Shown here: positions 34,630-41,683 of the stretch, piece by piece
Numbering within the stretch: position 1 is the first letter of the stretch
Layout of the letters: the number at the start of each line of letters is the position of its first letter
Assembly (NCBI RefSeq): GCF_029688865.1
Contig: NZ_JARUKV010000011.1
Coordinates: forward strand, 62,001 to 126,000
DNA: 64,000 nucleotides
Source: Natronococcus sp. A-GB7
Lineage (GTDB): Archaea > Halobacteriota > Halobacteria > Halobacteriales > Natrialbaceae
Reading direction: 5' to 3'
Program-made: the position numbers and the translations under genes
The notes under the pieces: generated by a model
Database searches by the model: none
What the model saw: the letters and a program-made list of their open reading frames with translations, nothing else
What the model was told of the DNA's origin: nothing

Positions 34630-35112
34630 TTAGGGCGGATTGCTCCCTGCGTTCAAAGGAGAGACCGATTCGACGTGGTAGGCGACTCGCCATAGCTTGA
34701 GGACTGCCCGCGTGACCAGTTTCTCCGGTGATTGGGTAATACAGGAATCCTCGACCTCGCTCGGATTGGGGGACGCATTTGGCGGCGGGTGGTAATGTTC
34801 GAGCCCACGGACGGTGAGGTAATCGTTATTGTGTAGGTGTTTGCGCCACCGTAGATTCACACCGCGCGAATCTGTATAATGGAACTTGTAGTCGTCTTGT
34901 ATCGTCCACTAGACGTCGATGCGCGCCGTGTCGGCTCCGCAAGGAGCATCAGTGTACGTGACTTCAAGCCTCTTCGGATCCAGATAGTCGTCTAACTCCG
35001 CGGTGGCTAGCGGCTCATCTGCGTTGAACATCTCTCGAATAGCGAGAAGAGCTGACCGGTCAATCGGACCTCTAAGAGAGTGTCCTTCCTCCGTCGCATC
35101 GTGCCTTCTCAT
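34630..35112 (-). pseudogene. Haloarchaeal conserved protein interrupted by an amber stop
   Basis: Two frames, 34912-35112 and 34630-34908, are in the same phase and separated only by one TAG codon at 34909-34911 (ARIDV-stop-WTIQDDYKFHYTDS). The joined product of about 160 residues (IDRSALLAIREMFNADEPLATAELDDYLDP, HYHPPPNASPNPSEVEDSCI, LVTRAVLKLWRVAYH) resembles a conserved haloarchaeal family usually paired with a small HTH regulator. The position suggests a Gln or Arg codon mutated to TAG. The gene starts 4 bases after the truncated regulator stop. Confidence 0.7.
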
Positions 35113-35115
35113 CTG

Positions 35116-35520
35116 TTACTGGGCGAGTGCGCTTCCATTCGGTCGTGACTCCTCGCCAACGAACCGTTCAGCGTCGGCGATCGAGAGCGCAGCGTTGGCG
35201 AACGCGAGGTTCCGACGCGTCGTCTGCCACTCTCGGATCGTATCAGGGTTGAGATCGTCGTGGGTTGTGGCCGCCTCGGACAGGGTTTGGTTTGTTCGTT
35301 CGACGAGCAACTCCTCTGGTGATTCGACGCCGTATTGGGCCTGGAAGTCGCTAATGCGCTCTTGCATTTCCGAGACGCGGGCGATCAACTTCTCCGTCGA
35401 GACGTGCTCTCGGATGTCTGCCGCCTGCTCGACAACGAGTGACTCCGGTGAGCGTCGGTAGGTCGTGCCACCGTTCTCGCCGGTATCGGTCGTGACGAAT
35501 TTTTCACTGTTTTGTCGATA
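35116..35520 (-). pseudogene. HTH regulator (DUF7342-like), N-terminus missing
   Basis: The readable frame runs YRQNSEKFVTTDTGENGGTT, YRRSPESLVVEQAADIREHV, MQERISDFQAQYGVESPEEL and ends at 35116. This is the C-terminal two thirds of a haloarchaeal winged-helix regulator that normally has an HTH of about 50 residues in front. Upstream the frame has no HTH-like sequence and soon meets a stop, so the DNA-binding part seems lost. A TTG at 35388 would give only a 90-residue C-terminal piece. It is paired with the amber-interrupted gene. Confidence 0.6.
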
Positions 35521-35855
35521 GCTGTCCGACCGAGTGTCTGCTCTGGAGTTCTCGTCCGGTCCCGTTCTAGGGAACTTGCCACCCCATTAGATATTCGGAT
35601 CCGATACGGACGGAAACGGCTCGAGCGGGTCCGAGAGGACCGCAGATTGAATCACTCTGTCAGCACTCTCGAGGAACGGTTCACGTTCGGAATCGGGGCC
35701 GGACTCAATCGTGCTTATCGCCGTGGTTGCCGTCCCTCGTTTCCTTTGGAACCCTCGTCGAAGAACTCCCCAGCCAGTGGCTCCGTGTTCCGAGCAGCCG
35801 ACGATCGGATCGTCGACCTACGAGGGGAGGTGGTCGCTCGGTACTGCCCCCCTCC

Positions 35856-36626
35856 TCACTGTTTGCGGGCGCTGAGCGAGATGCTCTTGACGCCGTACTT
35901 CCCACAAGCGTTCGCCGCCTGCTCCGAGATGAACTCGTACTGCGTGTTCTCTCGGAGTTCCAGTAGCTCGAAGCCGGCAGCTTCGATCGTTCCCGTGTAA
36001 TCGTCGGTCTGTTCGGCGCCGCCGATACACGCCGCCCAGAGATCCGCATCGGTCTTGATGCTCTCGGGTAGCTGCCGTTCGCTGATGATGTCGGACAGGG
36101 CCAACCGTCCGTCCGGTTTGAGTACGCGGTTCGCTTCCTCGAAGACCCGATCTTTCTCCGCGGAGAGGTTGATCACGCCGTTCGAGATCACCGCGTCGAA
36201 CGACCCGTCCTCGAACGGGAGCTCCTCGATGTATCCCTCGCGGAAGGTGACGTTGTGGAAGCCGTTGTCCGCGGCGAGACTGGTCGCCTTCTCGACCTGT
36301 TGGGGGGTCATGTCGACGCCCGTGACGGCCCCCGTTTCGGTGACGTTCATCGCGGCGTAGAAAGAGTCCATTCCCGAACCGCTACCGAGATCGAGGACCC
36401 TCTCGCGCGGTTCGAGAGCCGCCAGATCGAAGTAGTAGCCGACACCCGCAAACGAGTCGATCGCCTCGTCGGGGACGTAGGTGAGGGTGTCCGGATCGTA
36501 GCCGAGGCGCTCGGCGAGGTCCCGTCCCGTCTCGAAGTGGAACTCGGCGTCAGCGGACACCGCAACCTCCTGGTACATCGATTTAACCTCGCGTTCGAGT
36601 TTCTTCGTGTCGAGTGAGTTGCTCAT
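35856..36626 (-). CDS. SAM-dependent methyltransferase, arsenite methyltransferase-like
   Basis: A 256-residue protein. VLDLGSGSGMDSFYAAMNV holds the SAM site; GYYFDLAALEPRERV before it and NVTFREGYIEELPFEDGSFDAVISNGVINL after it resemble ArsM. ArsM needs three to four conserved cysteines. Here I see only Cys in WAACIGG and ANACGK and none in the N-terminal third, so arsenite methylation is doubtful. A very short ORF ends 6 bases upstream (36633). The start at 36626 reads MSNSLDTKKL. Confidence 0.75.
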   Translation of the reverse strand: MSNSLDTKKLEREVKSMYQEVAVSADAEFHFETGRDLAERLGYDPDTLTYVPDEAIDSFAGVGYYFDLAALEPRERVLDLGSGSGMDSFYAAMNVTETGAVTGVDMTPQQVEKATSLAADNGFHNVTFREGYIEELPFEDGSFDAVISNGVINLSAEKDRVFEEANRVLKPDGRLALSDIISERQLPESIKTDADLWAACIGGAEQTDDYTGTIEAAGFELLELRENTQYEFISEQAANACGKYGVKSISLSARKQ

Positions 36627-36632
36627 CGTTGC

Positions 36633-36722
36633 TCACCGTCGGTCGTCGCCCGTCGCCTCCGCGGGTGTGTTGATGATCGTCTCGAGGGCTATGCTGTACG
36701 TGATTTGCTGGTCGTCGGTCAT
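36633..36722 (-). CDS. Possible 29-residue leader ORF
   Basis: ATG at 36722 opens MTDDQQITYSIALETIINTP and 9 more residues, with stop TGA 6 bases before the methyltransferase ATG. The tight spacing would allow translational coupling. GGGAGACC lies upstream as a possible ribosome site. No family is recognised; it may be a small acidic protein, a degraded gene start, or chance. Confidence 0.35.
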   Translation of the reverse strand: MTDDQQITYSIALETIINTPAEATGDDRR

Positions 36723-36915
36723 GGTGTTGGTCTCCCGGCCAGAGACAGTACGAAGCCGAGGACGGTGTAGCTATTTTGTGACAGTTCTGCAGTCCCTACC
36801 GTTTGTTCACCCACTGCAATCGATGCACCGACTGCAATCCGATCGAGGCTCCCACTGACCGGGTCTCGGTCCACGCTCGACGGCAAGCGCAGAATACGTA
36901 TCGCGCCGAAGAGAA

Positions 36916-37740
36916 TCAGTCGACGAGCTGGCGAGGCTCGATCGGCCGGGCGTCGGAGCGATAGCGTTCGTACACCGACTGCGCCCAGCTGCGGACTGCC
37001 GGAACGTCGGTATCGATCACCGCCTGAGCCATCCCGCTATCCTGCTCGTAACAACTGATGACGACGCGATCGTCGAGCAGACCGGTTCCGTACGGCGGTA
37101 GTTCGTCGTGCTGTAGTACCGTGAAGTTGGTTCGTTGCATCAGTTCGGAGCTGCGCTCCGGGTACGTCGTAAGGAAGTACAGATGACAGTTCGGGCGATC
37201 GATCAGCGTTACGTCCACACCGCTATCGACCCGTTCGGAGAGGAGGTCGAGGCAGGGGTCCATCAGCGCGACCTCGGGGCGAACGAAACGCAGCGTGGTC
37301 GTCCTCTCGAGGAGCGACTCGAAGCGATTTACCGGACGGTACGGGAGTTCGGGGTCGGCAACCGTTACGGTCAGTTCTGACCACGTCTCGGTCGGGAGTT
37401 CGCCGACTACGTCCGGAAGCCAGTGCCAGACGTCGCGCAACTCCCGTTCGGTTTCGACTCGGTCGATCGCGTCTTCCATTACGGATGCGATCGCCTCTCC
37501 CGGCGGGGTTGCCACGTACTGGTGGCCGTCTTTGCGGATCCAGCGCCGAGCTTCGAACTCGTTCAACGTTCGCCGCATCGTAGAGGAGGAAACGCCGGCC
37601 TCCTCGCAGAGTTCGGAGCGAGTTCGGGGGCGGTCCGTCAGCGCAACGAGTGCCGGAGTGCGGTGTTCCGACCGCGCGAGATACGCGATGTCGTCGATCG
37701 GCGAGTCCGTCGTCCGATCCTCCCTAATATCTGGACCCAT
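36916..37740 (-). CDS. FilR1-type winged-helix transcriptional regulator
   Basis: A 274-residue regulator. The N-terminal winged helix is TPALVALTDRPRTRSELCEEAGVSSSTMRRTLNEFEARRWI. The C-terminal domain (about 110-265: LRFVRPEVALMDPCLDLLSERVDSGVDVTLIDR) matches the FilR1/methanogen-output type effector domain common in haloarchaea. The target is unknown; the divergent partner is 380 bases away. The start MGPDIREDR at 37740 is chosen; an in-frame extension upstream has no similarity. Confidence 0.85.
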   Translation of the reverse strand: MGPDIREDRTTDSPIDDIAYLARSEHRTPALVALTDRPRTRSELCEEAGVSSSTMRRTLNEFEARRWIRKDGHQYVATPPGEAIASVMEDAIDRVETERELRDVWHWLPDVVGELPTETWSELTVTVADPELPYRPVNRFESLLERTTTLRFVRPEVALMDPCLDLLSERVDSGVDVTLIDRPNCHLYFLTTYPERSSELMQRTNFTVLQHDELPPYGTGLLDDRVVISCYEQDSGMAQAVIDTDVPAVRSWAQSVYERYRSDARPIEPRQLVD

Positions 37741-38119
37741 GGTACTAGTACGCAAGGTGCCACAAAAACGGTTGGGACTGCCCGTCCGGCGTGGATAGTT
37801 CGGGATGGAACGACTTGGCTCGACGAGCTCGTCGTCGCTCTCGTTCACCCGGCTGCCAGCGGTGTCGAACAGTTCGTACGACGAGTGTTGGGGACGCCAC
37901 GTGTCACGGGGTCCGGCGTGCGATCGCAGCTGGTACCGTACGTCGAGGCAGACCCACGCGAGGCTATTCGCCAGCCCGGGGCCGTCGGTCACTCGTCGCC
38001 GAACACGCAGCGGGCGGCGCGGTGGTCGCGGGCCCTCTCTTCGCTGATCCGTTGTTCTTCCTCCCAGCGTTCGGGAACCGACGGCTCCCTATATCCGCTG
38101 TCCAGTCGAAGCATGTCGT
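37741..38119. other. Intergenic region, no gene seen
   Basis: This 379-base divergent spacer lies between the FilR1-type regulator and uspA. The frames across it look random (arginine/serine-rich or proline-rich). The promoters of both neighbours must lie here. Confidence 0.45.
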
Positions 38120-38536
38120 ATGAGGATTCTCGTTCCACTCGACGACTCCGATCCGGCACGGGCAGCACTCGAGCACACCTTCGAGACGTTTCCGGAGGCC
38201 GACGTCACGGCATTGCACGTGGTCAACCCGTCCGTCTCCGCGTACCGAAGCGATGCTCCCTACAACTTTCCGCGGGCCGTCGAACTCGAGGAGGAGAAAG
38301 CCGAGGCGCTGTTCGAGATGGCTCAAGAACTCGCCGACGAACGGGGCCGGTCGGTCGAGACCGAAACCGTCGTCGGATCGCCGCCTCGAGGGATCGTCGA
38401 GTTCGCCGAGGAGAACGACGTCGATGGGATCGTACTCGGTAGCCACGGCCGATCGGGCGTCTCGCGTGTCCTGCTCGGAAGCGTTGCCGAACAGGTCGTG
38501 AGACGCGCACAGGTTCCGGTGACGGTCGTCCGGTAG
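38120..38536 (+). CDS. UspA family universal stress protein
   Basis: A 138-residue cytoplasmic protein starting MRILVPLDDSDPARAALEHT, with the nucleotide-binding GSHGRSGVSRVLLGSVAEQVV motif at the C-terminus (G-2x-G-9x-G-S/T). It is likely ATP-binding and dimeric. Haloarchaea encode many such proteins; the specific stress is unknown. It is monocistronic. Confidence 0.93.
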   Translation: MRILVPLDDSDPARAALEHTFETFPEADVTALHVVNPSVSAYRSDAPYNFPRAVELEEEKAEALFEMAQELADERGRSVETETVVGSPPRGIVEFAEENDVDGIVLGSHGRSGVSRVLLGSVAEQVVRRAQVPVTVVR

Positions 38537-38685
38537 TCACGCGGCCGAACGATCCGCTCTCTCGAGAAGGCGTCGACCATCGGTATGAACGACGCGCCGA
38601 TCGTCGTTCGTATCGGTATCGGCGGTTCCCGAGAATCGAGAATCGGAAAGCAGTTCACTACCGACGGTCCCCTCATCCTCGACCG

Positions 38686-38805
38686 ATGGAGACGAACGAA
38701 CTCCTCGACGGCGAGGCACTCACCGGAAAGCACGCGGCGATCGTCTTCGGGCTGTGGATCGGACTCGTGATCGTCGGCGCCTTCGTCCTGACGTTCGCCG
38801 TGTAG
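38686..38805 (+). CDS. 39-residue single-helix membrane protein
   Basis: ATG at 38686 encodes METNELLDGEALTGKHAAIV followed by one transmembrane helix (about residues 18-37) and stops at 38805. The coding pattern (third-position G/C) and the clean helix suggest a real small gene. It is similar in style to the small haloarchaeal membrane proteins often missed by gene callers. Function is unknown. Confidence 0.6.
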   Translation: METNELLDGEALTGKHAAIVFGLWIGLVIVGAFVLTFAV

Positions 38806-38990
38806 CGAACCGTTGCTCTCGGAAACGACGGGGCGACTCTTTTTTCGATAGTGTGACCGAACAGCGGAGAGAAGCGTCAGGTCCTGGCACTGGAGAGAAT
38901 CGGATGCGGGACCGTTTCGGCAAGTCCTCCGCGAGGACCGGTCGAGCCAAAAGGCAGGAACTACTGAGACGATCCCGAGACGGGTCGATT

Positions 38991-39362
38991 TCAGTCGTCG
39001 CCGGCCAGCCGTCTGAAGACGACGTAGAGCACGGCGAACATCACGAGAAACGTGAGCAATCCCTGCGCAGCCTTCGCGAACGCGCTCTTGCTGTCGGCCT
39101 CGGTCTCGGCTTCGATCCCCGCTTCGGCCTCGCTGCCCTCGTCAACTGTACGCTCGTCCTCACCGCCCTCATCGACCGCGAACTCGTTCTCGCTGCCCTC
39201 GGTCGCTCCGTCTGTCGTCGCCGACGACTCGTCGATCGAGCCCTCGACGGCCTCGAGGATCGGCTCCTGCAGCGGCGTCTCCATCGCGGCGCGGACCGCT
39301 TCACGGGCGAGTAGCTGAACCAGTTCGTGCTCCAGATCGAGTTCCTCCATCGTGGGTCTCAT
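38991..39362 (-). CDS. Acidic membrane-anchored protein of unknown function
   Basis: A 123-residue protein with an N-terminal helical part (MEELDLEHELVQLLAREAVRAAMETPLQEPILEAVEGSI split over about 40 residues) and a long Asp/Glu/Ser-rich middle (45-92). One C-terminal transmembrane helix follows (about 100-117) with a basic stop (FRRLAGDD). The topology suggests a tail-anchored protein facing the cytoplasm. Either ATG at 39362 or 39350 could start it. Confidence 0.72.
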   Translation of the reverse strand: MRPTMEELDLEHELVQLLAREAVRAAMETPLQEPILEAVEGSIDESSATTDGATEGSENEFAVDEGGEDERTVDEGSEAEAGIEAETEADSKSAFAKAAQGLLTFLVMFAVLYVVFRRLAGDD

Positions 39363-39417
39363 CGTGACGAAGGCTTGAACGTACAGTCGGATAACTGTTA
39401 CAACTTCGATAGAAGGG

Positions 39418-40917
39418 TTACGCCTGCTCGAGGGCGTAAGCCGCGTTCAGCGCCGTGGCGTCGTCGAACCGAGAGGAGACGAGCATCAGGCCGACCGGAA
39501 GCCCGTCGACCTCGCCGGCGGGGACGCTGACACCGGGGTGGCCGGTGCGGTTGAACGGCGTCGCGTTGTGGACGATGTCGTCCTCCCGCAGGCGCTGGTG
39601 CTGGTCTCGCTCGGGTTGGTGTTCGGGGGGTTTCGTTACCGCCGTCGGCATCGCCAGGAGGTCGTACTCCTCGAGGGCCGCGTCGTACCGTTCGGTGAGG
39701 TCGACGACGAGGTTCATCGCGCGGGCGTAGTACCGTGAGTGGTACTCGGTGTTGGTGTACGATCCCATCAGCAACAGCAGCTTGAGCCGTGGCGGGAAGT
39801 CGTCGCTCTGGGCTCGACGATACTTGCCGAAGGATTCGATCCAGGAACGGTTGTACCACGCCTTCCAGCCGTGGCCCAGTCCCTCCCCGGAGATGGCGTC
39901 GAGCAGCCCCTCCGAAGTACAGACGTCGTGGATGTCTTTGGCGTCGAGATGCATCGGTATCGAGACCTCCTCGACGGTCGCGCCCTCCGCCTCGAGCTGG
40001 TCGATCGCGTCCCTCGTGGCGTCGAGGATCTTCTCGTTGGCCCCCTCGCGATCGAACCCCTCCTCGAGCACGCCGATCGAGAGGTCGGAGACGTCGCCGT
40101 CCAGTTTCTCCGCGTACTGCTCGACGGGGACGGTGCTGTGGTTCCGGAGATCGCGTTCGTTGCTCCCCGCGATCGTCGTGAGGGTTCGCGCGACGCTCTC
40201 GACGTCGGGACCCATCGGTCCCGGATGGTCGATCGCGTGCTCGATCCCGATACAGCCGGTGTAGGGGACGAGCCCGTACGTGGGCTTGTGGCCGACGATA
40301 CCACAGAAGGCCGCGGGGACACGAACGCTGCCGCCCTGATCGGAGCCGATCGCGACGTCGACCTGGTTTCTCGCGACGGCGACCGCGCTGCCGCCGCTCG
40401 AGCCCCCCGCGAGGTAGTCGTCGTCGTGAGGGTTCAGAACGGGACCAAAGGCGCTGTGACCCGTCGAGGTCATCGCCATATCGTCCATGTTCGTCTTCCC
40501 GACGATATCAGCGCCCGCCTCGAGCAGGCGCGTCGTAACGGTCGCGTCCCGGTTGGGAACGTACCCCTCGACGACAGAGGAGCCACAGGTCATCTCGACG
40601 CCCGCGACGGAGACGTTGTCCTTGATACCGATCTCCCAGCCCTCGAGGTCGCCGCCGTCGTCGCCGCCGACGAAACACTGGGTCACCCAGGCGTTGTGCG
40701 GGTCCTCCTCGCTGGTTACGCGTCGGCCCGCATTGCGCGTTCGGTTCTCGTCGCCGCCCAGCCGCGGCTTCGGATCGTACGACATCACCGTCTCGTAGGA
40801 TCCCATCTTCCGCTCGGCCATCTCGACGAAGAACTCGAGTTCCTCGTCGGTGAGATCGAGAAACAGGTCCTCCCCTAGCTCCGCAAAATCGTCTTCCGTC
40901 GGTACCCGCAGTGGCAT
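39418..40917 (-). CDS. Amidase (amidase signature family)
   Basis: A 499-residue amidase. The Ser-cisSer-Lys triad is visible: Lys in IGIKDNVSV, the cis-Ser in AGGSSGGSAVAVARN, and the nucleophile Ser in GSDQGGSVRVPAAFCG. Other members hydrolyse amides, including those formed from nitriles. The nitrile hydratase genes at 58.7 kb would produce such amides, but they are 18 kb away and a joint pathway is only inferred. The start at 40917 gives the normal ~500-residue length. Confidence 0.92.
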   Translation of the reverse strand: MPLRVPTEDDFAELGEDLFLDLTDEELEFFVEMAERKMGSYETVMSYDPKPRLGGDENRTRNAGRRVTSEEDPHNAWVTQCFVGGDDGGDLEGWEIGIKDNVSVAGVEMTCGSSVVEGYVPNRDATVTTRLLEAGADIVGKTNMDDMAMTSTGHSAFGPVLNPHDDDYLAGGSSGGSAVAVARNQVDVAIGSDQGGSVRVPAAFCGIVGHKPTYGLVPYTGCIGIEHAIDHPGPMGPDVESVARTLTTIAGSNERDLRNHSTVPVEQYAEKLDGDVSDLSIGVLEEGFDREGANEKILDATRDAIDQLEAEGATVEEVSIPMHLDAKDIHDVCTSEGLLDAISGEGLGHGWKAWYNRSWIESFGKYRRAQSDDFPPRLKLLLLMGSYTNTEYHSRYYARAMNLVVDLTERYDAALEEYDLLAMPTAVTKPPEHQPERDQHQRLREDDIVHNATPFNRTGHPGVSVPAGEVDGLPVGLMLVSSRFDDATALNAAYALEQA

Positions 40918-41053
40918 ACTCGAACAGTAGGCCGTCTGGAAGAAGTGAGCGGAGGTGGCACGCGCAAGCAGCGGGGTCCCTACCGACGGGGAGCGCGGCT
41001 GACATCCGAAACGGTTCGTTCGTCGATCGATCGGTTCCGGTGACCGTTCGGAC

Positions 41054-41293
41054 CTAGGTTCGTTTCAGGCGGATCTCTCGATCGGTGATCGCCTTCACGT
41101 TGTTGTCGTCGATCGGATACGTGTCCTCGTCTGCGTCACCCCAGCCCAGCTGGGACTTGAGCGTGTCCGTCATGCCTGGATCCGGGTTCACGTAAGCGGT
41201 TCCCACATCGACCTCGCTGACGATTCCGATCTGGTCGCCGTTGGCGTTGACGACGTCCTTACCTTCGTCCTCCGCGGTGAACGTTGCACACAT
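41054..41293 (-). CDS. PRC-barrel domain-containing protein
   Basis: A 79-residue protein beginning MCATFTAEDEGKDVVNANGD, with QIGIVSEVDVGTAYVNPDPG and a C-terminal IDDNNVKAITDREIRLKRT. The pattern matches small haloarchaeal PRC-barrel proteins, which may act in RNA metabolism or photosynthesis-related assembly in other lineages. Function here is unknown. Divergent from the CDGSH gene. Confidence 0.8.
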   Translation of the reverse strand: MCATFTAEDEGKDVVNANGDQIGIVSEVDVGTAYVNPDPGMTDTLKSQLGWGDADEDTYPIDDNNVKAITDREIRLKRT

Positions 41294-41427
41294 ACGTCAC
41301 GTACGATGGCGTCTGCGCTGGTATAGCCACCGCAGGAGACTGCAGGGAAGCGATGAACGTCTCCCCGGCTAACGGTTTCGCAGAAGAGGACCGAACGCTT
41401 TCGTCGCTCGAGGCCGCATCGACACCG

Positions 41428-41679
41428 ATGACACGACTTGTCGAACTCGAGGCGAACGGGCCCCGAAAGCTCGATCCATCCGACATCGACGACGAGAAGG
41501 GCGACGTCGCGGTCTGTCAGTGCGGGCTCTCGGCGGAGTTTCCGTTCTGCGACGGCAGCCACCGACAGACGGCCGACGAGGAGGAGGGAGCGACGTACGT
41601 CTACGACGACGACGGCGAACGGTCGACCGTCGATCGGGTCGTGACTCGCGAGGGCGGAACCGGGAACGGCGAGGAGTGA
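41428..41679 (+). CDS. CDGSH iron-sulfur domain-containing protein
   Basis: An 83-residue mitoNEET-like protein with CQCGLSAEFPFCDGSH, which matches the CDGSH consensus that binds a 2Fe-2S cluster through three Cys and one His. It has no membrane anchor. The role may be electron transfer or cluster storage. The start MTRLVELE at 41428 is preferred; a longer in-frame start at 41353 adds 25 residues that are not typical. Confidence 0.88.
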   Translation: MTRLVELEANGPRKLDPSDIDDEKGDVAVCQCGLSAEFPFCDGSHRQTADEEEGATYVYDDDGERSTVDRVVTREGGTGNGEE

Positions 41680-41683
41680 GTCC

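Noticed and set aside
34909-34911. Pyrrolysine or other recoding at the in-frame TAG
   Set aside because: No pyl genes or structural signal are seen, and the neighbouring regulator is also truncated, so decay is the simpler explanation.
35385-35582. A 65-residue minus-strand ORF as the missing start of the HTH regulator
   Set aside because: It is in a different reading frame and has no HTH-like pattern; a frameshift is possible but cannot be shown.
37804-38110. An upstream in-frame extension or separate ORF between the FilR1 regulator and uspA
   Set aside because: The residues show no family likeness and frames on both strands look random; the ATG at 37740 matches the regulator better.
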